From Cytophagaceae bacterium (lineage in GTDB: Bacteria; Bacteroidota; Bacteroidia; Cytophagales; Spirosomataceae): a DNA stretch of 64,000 bases. This document shows positions 41,793 through 49,530 of this stretch, piece by piece (position 1 is the first letter of the stretch; every line of letters begins with the position of its first letter). The stretch lies in assembly GCA_947460975.1 (NCBI GenBank), contig CANHGO010000003.1:112517-176516 (forward strand). The letters are read 5' to 3'. A program made the translations under genes and the position numbers. The notes under the pieces were generated by a model, which made no database searches, was not told the origin of the DNA, and saw only the letters and a list, made by a program, of their open reading frames with translations.

Positions 41793-42938
41793 ATGATCAC
41801 ATTTCCATCTAAGCAACCTTTTGTTGCAACGACCATATTTACCAAAATGTCTCAAATGGCCTCAGATGAAGGGGCCTTAAATTTGGCCCAAGGATTTCCG
41901 AGTTTCGATTGCTCTGAAGGACTACAGGATTTGCTTAGATTTTATTCCAAAGGGCACAATCAATATGCGCCCATGGCCGGCGTTCCAGTCCTAAAAAGCA
42001 GTATTGCTGCTAAAACGGAATCATTTTATGGTATTTCGCTCGATGCCAACACGGAAGTGACCGTTGTCTCTGGAGCGACTGAAGCTATTTTCGCTTCGAT
42101 CCATTGCTGTGTTTTTCCTGGCGACGAAGTGATCATGTTTGATCCGTCGTATGACGCCTATGATCCTATTGTCCGATTAGCTGGTGGAATCCCTATTCAT
42201 ATTTCTTTAAAGGCATCCAATGGTTACCGCATCGATTGGGATGAATTAGCGCGCAAGATTACGCCTAAAACGAAGGCCATTATGGTTAATTCGCCTCATA
42301 ATCCGACAGGCTCGATTTGGGACCCTTCGGATTTAGATGCTTTTGCCAATGTCATTAAAGGGACCCAAATTTTAATTGTTTCAGATGAAGTATATGAGCA
42401 TATTGTTTTTGATGGTGCTTCGCATGCCAGTGTTTTGTTGCATCCCGAATTGAGAAAAAGAAGTTTTGTTTGTGGTTCTTTTGGCAAAACTTTTCATGTA
42501 ACAGGTTGGAAAATGGGCTATTGCCTAGCCCCACCATTTTTAACGGCAGAGTTTAGGAAATTACACCAATGGGTTACTTTTTCGAGTGCCACTCCTTTGC
42601 AATATGCGCTATCGGAGTACTTAAAAGATCCCAATAATTACCTTTCATTAAGTTCTTTTTATCAAAAAAAGCGCGATTTGTTTGCCAGTTTTTTTGTCAA
42701 TTCTAGATGGAAAATTTTACCAAGCCACGGAAGCTTTTTTCAATGCTTAGATTACAGCGCGATAACGGATGAAAAGGATGTTGACCTAGCCGACCGATAT
42801 ACCAAAGAATTAAAAGTAGCGTCTATCCCAGTTTCAGTCTTCTATGAAACCCCTCCAGAAGATAAGATATTGCGGTTTTGCTTTGCTAAAGATGATGCCA
42901 TGCTGGAAGAAGCGGGACGAAAATTGGCCGCCTTATAG
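41793..42938 (+). CDS. PLP-dependent aminotransferase, methionine aminotransferase (YbdL)-like
   Basis: A 381-residue class I/II aminotransferase. The pyridoxal phosphate lysine is K232 in S-F-G-K-T-F; other active-site residues are D198 in V-S-D-E-V-Y and N170 in S-P-H-N-P-T-G (N-P-T-G at 170-173). The start F-T-K-M-S-Q-M-A and L-A-Q-G-F-P-S-F-D are typical of the YbdL/kynurenine aminotransferase group, which in Bacteroidota is usually called methionine aminotransferase and prefers aromatic amino acids or methionine with 2-oxo acids. It is cytoplasmic. It ends the ggt-nagA operon and overlaps the convergent glycerate kinase end by six bases. Confidence 0.88.
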   Translation: MITFPSKQPFVATTIFTKMSQMASDEGALNLAQGFPSFDCSEGLQDLLRFYSKGHNQYAPMAGVPVLKSSIAAKTESFYGISLDANTEVTVVSGATEAIFASIHCCVFPGDEVIMFDPSYDAYDPIVRLAGGIPIHISLKASNGYRIDWDELARKITPKTKAIMVNSPHNPTGSIWDPSDLDAFANVIKGTQILIVSDEVYEHIVFDGASHASVLLHPELRKRSFVCGSFGKTFHVTGWKMGYCLAPPFLTAEFRKLHQWVTFSSATPLQYALSEYLKDPNNYLSLSSFYQKKRDLFASFFVNSRWKILPSHGSFFQCLDYSAITDEKDVDLADRYTKELKVASIPVSVFYETPPEDKILRFCFAKDDAMLEEAGRKLAAL

Positions 42939-44057
42939 GTATTTTAGGGCTATTTCCTCTCCCAATTGTTCTAAATAAATGGCTGCATTTTCCATTGAAT
43001 CTTTCGCATTTTTCGCCTTAGATAGGACTGAATACACCTCCTTTGAATCAAAAAATATTGGCAATTTTTCCGGATCTTCAAAAACACCACAAACCAGAAT
43101 CGCTTGTTTGAATTGTTTGTCGCACCGAGCAATTACTTGTGAAATCAATTTGCCTCCCCAGGTTTGTCCATCTATTTTTCCTTCTCCTGTAATGACGTAA
43201 TCAGCCTTTTTTACAGCTCGATCAAAATGAATTTTAGTTAATAACCATTCCGCCCCCATCGCGATTTCAGCTTGTAAAAAATAAATGGCACCCGCACCTA
43301 AACCGCCAGCAGCGCCTGCACCTTTCATCTCGCCAATGATCCCTTTTTCTGTTTGGCCAATTAATTTTTGTATATTAATTAGACCTTTGTCTAAATATTT
43401 AATCATTTCGGCATTTGCTCCTTTTTGTTTGGCAAATACATGAGCGGCACCTTCTTTTCCGGCCAATGGATTTTGTACGTCGGTGATTACTTTAAATTTT
43501 ATGGAATGGATTTTACTGATCAATGGGCTAGGAATAATGGAATCGATGAGGGGCAAACTTTCGCCTATCGCTTTTAGTTCTTCTTGGTCTTTGTTTAAAA
43601 ATTTAAATCCTAAAGCCTCTGCCATACCGATTCCGGCATCATTGGTTGCTGATCCGCCAATCGTTAAAACTATTTCGGTGGCCCCTTTTTCAATGGCGTC
43701 CAGAATGAGTTCTCCCGTACCAAATGTGCTGGTTAAATAAGGATTTCTTTCTTTGGTTTTTAAAAGCTCTATGCCAGAGGCTCTTGACATTTCGATGTAG
43801 GCTATTTTCTGATCAGCCAGCCATAGGTAGTTGGCCTCAATGGGTCTAAACAAAGGATCATTCACCTTTTTTTGAATCCATTCCCCACCATGAATGGTTT
43901 TAATGACTTCTAAAGTGCCTTCTCCTCCATCTGCTAAGGGCATCAACTGAATAACGGATTTGGGCCTTCGCCTTTTTATGCCAATTTCCAAAGCCTCGCA
44001 AACTTGTTGGGCCGTGAGGGAATCTTTAAACTTATCTGGGCAAATTAGAATGTTCAT
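42933..44057 (-). CDS. Glycerate 2-kinase, GlxK/GarK type
   Basis: Glycerate kinase phosphorylates D-glycerate, feeding it into glycolysis. The 374-residue protein begins MNILICPDKFKDSLTA and has the family marks L-A-D-G-G-E-G-T near 42-49, G-T-G-E-L near 117-121 and G-G-S-A-T-N-D-A-G near 134-142, and the late G-E-G-K-I-D-G-Q near 292-299. The frame continues seven codons upstream to a TTG; I choose the ATG at 44057 because the family starts there. It is single, convergent with the ggt operon and divergent from the small lipoprotein. Confidence 0.92.
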   Translation of the reverse strand: MNILICPDKFKDSLTAQQVCEALEIGIKRRRPKSVIQLMPLADGGEGTLEVIKTIHGGEWIQKKVNDPLFRPIEANYLWLADQKIAYIEMSRASGIELLKTKERNPYLTSTFGTGELILDAIEKGATEIVLTIGGSATNDAGIGMAEALGFKFLNKDQEELKAIGESLPLIDSIIPSPLISKIHSIKFKVITDVQNPLAGKEGAAHVFAKQKGANAEMIKYLDKGLINIQKLIGQTEKGIIGEMKGAGAAGGLGAGAIYFLQAEIAMGAEWLLTKIHFDRAVKKADYVITGEGKIDGQTWGGKLISQVIARCDKQFKQAILVCGVFEDPEKLPIFFDSKEVYSVLSKAKNAKDSMENAAIYLEQLGEEIALKYL

Positions 44058-44094
44058 ATAATCGTAATGATGACCCAATTTACGTACAATTCTT

Positions 44095-44102
44095 TACTTT
44101 TG
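44095..44102 (+). promoter_or_regulatory. Promoter -7 box before the small lipoprotein gene
   Basis: TACTTTTG matches TAnnTTTG exactly and ends 17 bases before the start codon at 44120. No good TTG element is found at the right spacing. Confidence 0.4.
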
Positions 44103-44119
44103 TATTCTACAAAATATTT

Positions 44120-44503
44120 ATGAAAGCCATATTCTTCTCTCTTTGTGTTATTTTTCTACTGGCCTCTTGTACCCATAAACCGGATTTAAATGGCCTAGAT
44201 GTGGCATTATTTAAAAATGATCGTGGCGCTTGTAAAGGAGATCGACTACAACAAATGGCTTGGTTGAAGGCCAATAAAGTGACTTGGAAAGGGGTGAGCT
44301 CTAACGATGTGGAAGCTATTTTAGGGAAACCAGATATCCAGCAATTAGCCGACCGAAACCAAGAATATTATATTTATTTTCTGGAACGGGGTGAGCATTG
44401 TGCTAAAATCACTAATCCTTCCCAAGCAAAAACCATGGCTTTTCGATTTTCCGCGATTGGCTTAGCGACCGAAATCACCTTTCAAAATGGATTGCCAGAT
44501 TGA
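44120..44503 (+). CDS. Small predicted lipoprotein, function unknown
   Basis: A 127-residue protein with a clear lipoprotein signal (residues 1-17, lipobox L-A-S-C, C17). The mature part of about 110 residues holds two more cysteines (C38 in R-G-A-C-K and C94 in G-E-H-C-A-K) that could form a disulfide. The segment SNDVEAILGKPDIQQ near 61-75 resembles the start of SmpA/BamE-type lipoproteins, in which a helix is followed by G-x-P, so a BamE-like fold is a reasonable guess, as is the final beta strands Y-Y-I-Y-F near 84-88. Single gene with its own promoter box, convergent with the his operon tail. No close family is recognised. Confidence 0.7.
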   Translation: MKAIFFSLCVIFLLASCTHKPDLNGLDVALFKNDRGACKGDRLQQMAWLKANKVTWKGVSSNDVEAILGKPDIQQLADRNQEYYIYFLERGEHCAKITNPSQAKTMAFRFSAIGLATEITFQNGLPD

Positions 44504-44510
44504 TTAGAGG

Positions 44511-44849
44511 CTATTTCGTGAATAGGCCGACCAAGCTATTCGAGATTCCAAGAATAAAACTGAAAATGAGCGGGGCGATAAATCCTGTCACATGAAATCC
44601 TGTAATATAATGGGCGACTAAATACACAAGTCCCACATTGATAACTAAGGAGAACAAACCTAAGGTGATAAATGTGATCGGGAAACTGATTATTTTAAGG
44701 ACGGGCTTCACAAAAGAATTCAAAAATCCCATCGCCAAGGCTACCCAAAGCGCTACCGTAAATCCATCCACCGTGATTCCTTTGAGGTATCTTGGGATGA
44801 CCATCACAACGATGGCGATAACGATGTAGCGTATAATGAATCCGATCAT
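44511..44849 (-). CDS. Phage holin family 4-type (PF04020-like) membrane protein
   Basis: A 112-residue membrane protein with about four hydrophobic helices (residues 3-20, 29-50, 53-78 and 85-107). G-F-L-N-S-F-V-K-P-V-L-K near 41-52, F-P-I-T and T-L-G-L-F-S-L-V-I-N-V match the widespread bacterial family named phage holin 4_2, which in non-phage settings has no known function. I choose the ATG at 44849: the frame extends 41 codons further, but that part overlaps hisIE and is lysine-rich without membrane features. The ATG lies one base after the hisIE stop codon, so it is the last gene of the his operon in layout. Confidence 0.82.
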   Translation of the reverse strand: MIGFIIRYIVIAIVVMVIPRYLKGITVDGFTVALWVALAMGFLNSFVKPVLKIISFPITFITLGLFSLVINVGLVYLVAHYITGFHVTGFIAPLIFSFILGISNSLVGLFTK

Positions 44850-44850
44850 A

Positions 44851-45447
44851 TTATTTTTGATGTCTTTCTTGTAGCAATTTAATGACTTCTTCCAAGCCGA
44901 TGCCTCGGTCTTCCAACAAGACCAATAGGTGAAATAGTAAATCAGCGGCTTCTCCTTTGAACAATTCATCATTCTTCATTAAGGCTTCTATTACTAATTC
45001 AACGGCCTCTTCCCCTACTTTTTGGGCAATTTTATGTGTACCTTTTTGGAATAAGGAGGCTGTATATGATTTCTCAGCAGTCTCATTTTTTCTAGATCGA
45101 ATGACATGCTTTAGGTAATCTAACCATGCCGCATTATCTTGATTAGACTCGTTGAAACAAGTATCTGCTCCCGTGTGGCAGGTTGGCCCCTCCGGATTTG
45201 CTTGAATTAAAATGGTATCTTGATCACAATCCACGAGGATGTTGACGACCTGTAAATAATTTTCAGACGTTTCCCCTTTGGTCCACAAACGATTTTTTGA
45301 TCGGGAAAAAAAAGTCACCCTTTTCTCTGCGATCGTTTTAAGATAAGCCTTTTCATTCATGTAGCCTAGCATCAACACTTTTTGTGTTTTGGCATCTTGT
45401 ATGATGGCTGGAATTAGGCCCTTAGAAAAATCAGGTTGTTGGTTCAT
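44851..45447 (-). CDS. hisIE: Bifunctional phosphoribosyl-AMP cyclohydrolase / phosphoribosyl-ATP pyrophosphatase
   Basis: HisIE carries out steps 2 and 3 of histidine synthesis. The 198-residue fusion has the HisI cyclohydrolase part at about 1-105, with L-M-L-G-Y-M-N near 26-32, S-R-S-K-N-R-L-W-T-K-G near 49-59 and the zinc cysteines in D-C-D-Q-D and P-T-C-H-T-G-A-D-T-C-F near 74-97, and the HisE part at about 110-198 with H-K-I-A-Q-K-V-G-E-E-A-V-E near 140-152 and E-A-A-D-L-L-F-H near 167-174. It follows hisF by 23 bases in the minus-strand his operon. Confidence 0.95.
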   Translation of the reverse strand: MNQQPDFSKGLIPAIIQDAKTQKVLMLGYMNEKAYLKTIAEKRVTFFSRSKNRLWTKGETSENYLQVVNILVDCDQDTILIQANPEGPTCHTGADTCFNESNQDNAAWLDYLKHVIRSRKNETAEKSYTASLFQKGTHKIAQKVGEEAVELVIEALMKNDELFKGEAADLLFHLLVLLEDRGIGLEEVIKLLQERHQK

Positions 45448-45470
45448 AACGTTAATAATCTGTGAATTTA

Positions 45471-46226
45471 TTAAATCCGCATGGGAATTCCTTTTTTGGC
45501 CAAATAATTCTTTAGGGCATTAATTTCAATCTCTTTAAAGTGGAAGATGCTGGCAGCTAATCCTGCATCTGCTTTTCCCAACGTAAATACGTCGTAAAAA
45601 TCTTCCATCGTACCCGCACCACCCGAGGCAATGATGGGAATGGATGCGTTTGTAGATATTTCAGCCGTTAATTTATTGGCAAAACCTGCTTTTGTTCCAT
45701 CCGTATCCATGGAGGTTAATAGAATTTCTCCTGCGCCTCTTTGCTCGACTTCCTTCGCCCATTCAACGGTTTTGATGGGTGTTATATTTCTTCCTCCGTG
45801 AGTATGTACCCAATCGACGCCCTCCACAAATCGGGTATCTATAGCCACAATAATGCATTGTGAGCCAAATTGCAACGCTAACTCGTCGATTAACCCCGGT
45901 CGGCGAACCGCTGAGGAATTAATCGAAACTTTGTCGGCTCCGGCATTTAATAAGGCCGAAACGTCCTCAATAGATCCTATTCCACCGCCAACGGTAAACG
46001 GAATGTTTACTTGTCGGGCTACCTGTCGCACTAATTCTACCAGCGTTTTTCGGTTATCAATGGTCGCGGTGATATCTAAAAAAACTAACTCATCTGCCCC
46101 ATTTTCCGCATAAAATGCACCCAGTTCCACGGGATCTCCAGCATCACGCAAGTCGACAAAATTTGTCCCCTTCACGGTTCTACCTTCTTTAATATCAAGA
46201 CAGGGGATGATTCTTTTTGTTAACAT
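45471..46226 (-). CDS. hisF: Imidazole glycerol phosphate synthase, cyclase subunit
   Basis: HisF uses ammonia from HisH to make imidazole glycerol phosphate and AICAR. The 251 residues form a (beta/alpha)8 barrel with the catalytic D11 in C-L-D-I-K-E-G and D130 in A-I-D-T-R, both conserved, and the phosphate sites G-G-G-I near 80-83 and S-G-G-A-G near 200-204. Its start overlaps the end of hisA by seven bases, indicating tight translational coupling within the his operon. Confidence 0.96.
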   Translation of the reverse strand: MLTKRIIPCLDIKEGRTVKGTNFVDLRDAGDPVELGAFYAENGADELVFLDITATIDNRKTLVELVRQVARQVNIPFTVGGGIGSIEDVSALLNAGADKVSINSSAVRRPGLIDELALQFGSQCIIVAIDTRFVEGVDWVHTHGGRNITPIKTVEWAKEVEQRGAGEILLTSMDTDGTKAGFANKLTAEISTNASIPIIASGGAGTMEDFYDVFTLGKADAGLAASIFHFKEIEINALKNYLAKKGIPMRI

Positions 46227-46954
46227 AACGAGTTATTTGAAAATGAAGCCAATTCATCCAACGTGATCCTGCCTTCATAAAAAGCTTTTCCCACAATGAC
46301 GCCAAAAAGATTCATTTCTTTTAATTGATTCAAATCGCCCATGCTCGCTACCCCACCACTGGCGATGATGTGTAAGCTAGGATTCTGAGTCTGTATTTTT
46401 TCATATAATTCAAAACTGGGGCCTTGCAATAATCCATCTTTAGCTACATCCGTTGAAATAATGTAACGGGCTCCAGCCTTTTCATAATCGCTTAAGAAGT
46501 CAAATATGGAAATATTTGAATTTTCTTGCCAACCCGAAACGGCGATCTGCTCATGGTGAGCATCTGCACCCACAATGATTTTGTCCGCTCCATATTTTTG
46601 GAACCAACCTATCACCATGTCCCTATTTCTAACCGCAATACTTCCAGCCGTTATTTGAGATGCTCCCGCCGAAAAAGCTAAGTCGACCATTTCATCAGAT
46701 TGAACGCCACCACCAAAATCGATTTGCAACGAAGTCCCTTTGGCGATTCGCTCAAGAACATGAATATTCACTATTTTTCTTGCTTTTGCCCCATCTAAAT
46801 CCACTAAGTGCAACCGCTTAATTCCCGCGCCTTCAAATGCCTTGGCTACTTCTAAAGGATCCGAAGAGTACACTTTTTTTTGTGCATAATCACCCTGAGT
46901 CAATCGGACACATTGGCCTTCAATTAAATCTATGGCTGGAATGATTTGGAACAT
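46220..46954 (-). CDS. hisA: 1-(5-phosphoribosyl)-5-[(5-phosphoribosylamino)methylideneamino]imidazole-4-carboxamide isomerase
   Basis: HisA catalyses the Amadori rearrangement of ProFAR to PRFAR. The 244-residue (beta/alpha)8 protein has D9 in P-A-I-D-L-I-E-G as a catalytic aspartate, the L-H-L-V-D-L-D-G-A strand near 50-58, G-G-G-V-Q near 79-83, G-A-D-A near 125-128 with the second candidate aspartate, and [13 protein letters not shown] near 166-178. It lies six bases after hisH and overlaps hisF by seven, so it is in the middle of the operon. Confidence 0.95.
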   Translation of the reverse strand: MFQIIPAIDLIEGQCVRLTQGDYAQKKVYSSDPLEVAKAFEGAGIKRLHLVDLDGAKARKIVNIHVLERIAKGTSLQIDFGGGVQSDEMVDLAFSAGASQITAGSIAVRNRDMVIGWFQKYGADKIIVGADAHHEQIAVSGWQENSNISIFDFLSDYEKAGARYIISTDVAKDGLLQGPSFELYEKIQTQNPSLHIIASGGVASMGDLNQLKEMNLFGVIVGKAFYEGRITLDELASFSNNSLC

Positions 46955-46960
46955 AATGGA

Positions 46961-47548
46961 TTATAAATCTAAAAAGTTTTGTATGATTTTTTGGCCTACT
47001 TTCCCACTGATTTCAGCATGAAATTGTGCCGCAAAAAAATTATCCTTTTGTAACATCGCTGAAAAAGGTTGTATATAATCGCAAATGGCCGAGGTATTTT
47101 GATAAACAGGCGCGTAAAATGAGTGAACGAAATAGACAAATTCTGTTTCATTCAAACCTTTCATAAGGTCATTTTCACCCTGGGATTTAATGGAATTCCA
47201 ACCTACGTGCGGAATTTTTAACGTATTGGATTGAAAACGGGTGATGTTTACATCAAAAACACCCATGCAATCCGTATCATTTTCCTCCGAATGTTTACAT
47301 AATAATTGCATACCAATGCAGGTCGCTAATACCGGTTGCTTGAGCGTAGGAATTAATTGATCTAATTTCTTCTCCTTCAAATAGGCCATGGCCGTACTCG
47401 CTTCACCCACACCAGGAAAGATCACTTTATCCGCGGCTTGGATTACTTTTTCATCATCTGTCCATGTATATTTTGCCCCGATTCTATCTAAAGCATACAT
47501 GACCGAAGCCACATTACCCGCATTATATTTAATAATAGCAATGTTCAT
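46961..47548 (-). CDS. hisH: Imidazole glycerol phosphate synthase, glutamine amidotransferase subunit
   Basis: HisH hydrolyses glutamine and passes ammonia to HisF. The 195 residues carry the class I amidotransferase triad: C77 in A-T-C-I-G-M-Q, H177 and E179 in Q-F-H-A-E-I-S-G. The usual F-H-P-E-K-S is altered to F-H-A-E-I-S, but His and Glu remain. The P-G-V-G-E-A loop near 45-50 fits the family. It is the first gene of the minus-strand his run; hisG, D, C and B are not here. An exact TAnnTTTG box lies just upstream. Confidence 0.94.
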   Translation of the reverse strand: MNIAIIKYNAGNVASVMYALDRIGAKYTWTDDEKVIQAADKVIFPGVGEASTAMAYLKEKKLDQLIPTLKQPVLATCIGMQLLCKHSEENDTDCMGVFDVNITRFQSNTLKIPHVGWNSIKSQGENDLMKGLNETEFVYFVHSFYAPVYQNTSAICDYIQPFSAMLQKDNFFAAQFHAEISGKVGQKIIQNFLDL

Positions 47549-47577
47549 ATGGAGAAATTAATGCGCAAAACGCGTTG

Positions 47578-47585
47578 CAAAGGTA
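47578..47585 (-). promoter_or_regulatory. Promoter -7 box of the his operon
   Basis: Read on the minus strand, TACCTTTG is an exact TAnnTTTG match, ending 29 bases before the hisH start codon. The TTG element is not evident. The 8-base palindrome AACGCGTT (47569-47576) lies at the expected transcription start. Confidence 0.45.
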
Positions 47586-47603
47586 GGGAAAAGGGCTTGC
47601 ATT

Positions 47604-48311
47604 ATGAAAACTGATGTATCTTTGTTGGCCCAACCCAAGCCCATGCCATTTAGCCGCAAAATGATTATTGAATTTTTATACCTTGTTTGGATGGGGGCTT
47701 TGCCTTTAATTTCAAGTAGCGTTTTAGGCTATTATGCCATTTCTAATCCTGATTTTTTCCAATCTTTAGAGGGCCTTGACTTACTTGTTTTTTGGTGTTT
47801 AGCCATTTTTATAATGGGCCTCGCGTTTAGCCCAACCACTTTTTTTGCCTTATTTACGGGATATATATGGGGTTTAAACGGCATCATCCCCTTAATTGTT
47901 GCGTACTCAATCGCTTCATTGCTTGGTTTTTTTGTCGCTAAATTATTGAAAGGTGAGGCCATTTTATCGTTCATTAAATCAAAATTCAAAGCAGCTTCAT
48001 TTTTAGACCATGTTCAGTCGAATTCATTTTCTTGGGTATTTTTAGCCCGACTATCCCCCGTTTTCCCTTTTGCCATCACGAACGCCATCATGGCATTTTT
48101 AGGCGTAAGTGCCCAGAAATTTTTTATGGCAGGGACATTGGGGATGTTGCCCAGAACCTTGTTGGCCGTTTGGACGGGCATGCAGGCAAAATCCATCGAA
48201 AATTTATGGAATAATCCACAGAGTGCTCATTGGCAAGACTTTGTCAGTCTCGCCCTGTTAGTTTTGTCGGGAGCGGGGATGTTTTATTTAGCAAAAAAAC
48301 ATGCTCATTAA
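47604..48311 (+). CDS. TVP38/TMEM64-type (DedA-like) membrane protein
   Basis: A 235-residue protein with about six hydrophobic segments (near 25-45, 55-75, 78-100, 105-112, 155-180 and 208-228). The central motif F-L-A-R-L-S-P-V-F-P-F-A-I-T-N near 146-160 matches the family R-L-(S/I)-P-x-x-P-(F/Y) signature of the VTT/SNARE-associated domain, whose members include membrane lipid scramblases in eukaryotes and flippase-like DedA proteins in bacteria. Role here is unproven; lipid transport or membrane homeostasis is a reasonable inference. The 3' end carries a hairpin that works as a terminator for the convergent Dabb gene. Confidence 0.8.
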   Translation: MKTDVSLLAQPKPMPFSRKMIIEFLYLVWMGALPLISSSVLGYYAISNPDFFQSLEGLDLLVFWCLAIFIMGLAFSPTTFFALFTGYIWGLNGIIPLIVAYSIASLLGFFVAKLLKGEAILSFIKSKFKAASFLDHVQSNSFSWVFLARLSPVFPFAITNAIMAFLGVSAQKFFMAGTLGMLPRTLLAVWTGMQAKSIENLWNNPQSAHWQDFVSLALLVLSGAGMFYLAKKHAH

Positions 48312-48335
48312 AATTCATTGAGAATTTAATGAGCA
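48293..48335 (-). terminator. Terminator of the Dabb gene, lying in the end of the TVP38-type gene
   Basis: On the minus strand TGCTCATTAAATTC pairs with GAATTTTAATGAGCA (48302-48316, one bulged A) over a short loop, and then GTTTTTTT follows (complement of 48294-48300). The stem includes the TAA stop of the plus-strand gene. Confidence 0.7.
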
Positions 48336-48360
48336 CGTAAGGAAATAATCGGGGTAGCTT

Positions 48361-48753
48361 TTAGATCATTTGGGAGTCAAAAACTTGAACTTTTCCCCAT
48401 AAATGCTTGTTGTCATCTATGAATTTTTTATGCAACGGATGATATAGATATTCCTTTTCTTTTTCAGCGTTATCAAAGATTAACACCACTGAAAAGGTAT
48501 AGCTAGCTTCTGTAACGGGTTTGTCAAAGTCTGTAACGATAGGCTTTCCCACATGTGCGGATTGAATCATAGGTAATTTACCTAAGGATTTTAAGGCTTT
48601 GAATAACTGATCTTTTTCGGATTGATTTTCAGGGTTTTTGGCCCAAAAGAGTACATGATGTATAAAAGTCATAGAGGCAGGAGCGTTTAAGCCATTTGAC
48701 AATCCCGCGGCCATCAGCCCAGATTGTTGAATAAATGTACGTCGGTCAGTCAT
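48361..48753 (-). CDS. Dabb-family (stress-responsive alpha/beta-barrel) protein with Tat-like signal
   Basis: A 130-residue protein. D-R-R-T-F-I-Q followed by QSGLMAAGLSNGL (residues 3-22) resembles a twin-arginine signal, and the remaining part is a single Dabb domain: T-F-I-H-H-V-L-F-W-A-K-N-P near 29-41, L-K-S-L-G-K-L-P near 50-57 and Y-L-Y-H-P-L-H-K-K-F near 96-106. The domain is a ferredoxin-like dimeric barrel seen in stress proteins and some cyclases. A secreted form is common in Bacteroidota, with unknown function. It is a single gene divergent from the epimerase-like gene. Confidence 0.8.
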   Translation of the reverse strand: MTDRRTFIQQSGLMAAGLSNGLNAPASMTFIHHVLFWAKNPENQSEKDQLFKALKSLGKLPMIQSAHVGKPIVTDFDKPVTEASYTFSVVLIFDNAEKEKEYLYHPLHKKFIDDNKHLWGKVQVFDSQMI

Positions 48754-48793
48754 TTTTTGGAAGTTTTTTAATTAAAATATATTCAATTCTACT

Positions 48794-49480
48794 ATGGAAA
48801 AAGTTAAAATCAAAATTATAATTACGGGTGCTACTGGAATGGTGGGCGAAGGGGTCCTACATGAAGCACTAAATTCAATTTATATAGAGGAAGTTTTAGT
48901 GATTGGGCGTAAGCCAACGGGCCACATTCATCCAAAATTGAAAGAATTCCAATTGCCTGATTTTTATAAACCCGAGGGATTGAGTGATCTTGTTCGGGAA
49001 TATGATGCCTGTTTATTTTGCTTGGGTGTTTCTTCGATTGGCATGAAAGAAGAGGAATTTACGTTGAAAACACATACGTTGACGATTGGCTTCGCCACCG
49101 TTTTGGCTAAATCGAATCCCAGCATGACCTTCAGTTATATATCAGGTTCGGCAACGGACTCCACAGAAAAAGGAGCTATCATGTGGGCGCGTGTAAAAGG
49201 AAAAACGGAAAATGACTTGGCAAAATTAGGCTTTAAAAACACGTTTGCATTTAGACCGGGCTACCTGCAACCGACTGTAGGCATGAAAAACACACTCCCA
49301 TACTACAAATACATTGATTGGATTTATCCATTTTTGAAAGTAATCATACCCAATCACACATCTAGGTTATCGGAATTAGGGAAGGCAATGATTGAGTGTG
49401 CGGTTTTTGGACATCAAAAAAATATTATTGAGGTGAAAGATATTTTGGTGTTGTCCCAACAAATGAGCGATCGTCAATAG
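48794..49480 (+). CDS. NAD(P)-binding, epimerase-like protein
   Basis: A 228-residue Rossmann-fold protein. The dinucleotide motif T-G-A-T-G-M-V-G lies near 11-18 and is followed by a short loop ending I-G-R near 37-39. The extended SDR-type Tyr-x-x-x-Lys is not in its standard form: F-S-Y-I-S-G-S-A-T-D near 114-123 occupies the place of the catalytic Ser strand, and V-K-G-K-T-E near 133-138 and F-R-P-G-Y near 152-156 match the NmrA/HTATIP2-like subgroup, often annotated as epimerase. It may be an oxidoreductase or a redox-sensing protein. It is cytoplasmic and single; gpmI follows after 50 bases. Confidence 0.75.
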   Translation: MEKVKIKIIITGATGMVGEGVLHEALNSIYIEEVLVIGRKPTGHIHPKLKEFQLPDFYKPEGLSDLVREYDACLFCLGVSSIGMKEEEFTLKTHTLTIGFATVLAKSNPSMTFSYISGSATDSTEKGAIMWARVKGKTENDLAKLGFKNTFAFRPGYLQPTVGMKNTLPYYKYIDWIYPFLKVIIPNHTSRLSELGKAMIECAVFGHQKNIIEVKDILVLSQQMSDRQ

Positions 49481-49530
49481 ACATTTATCTGTATTTTGGT
49501 TAATTTTATAAAATTGTAAGCAAAATTTCT

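Noticed and set aside
44850-44972. The 41-codon upstream extension of the holin-family gene
   Set aside because: It overlaps hisIE and is lysine- and tryptophan-rich without membrane features; the ATG at 44849 fits the family.
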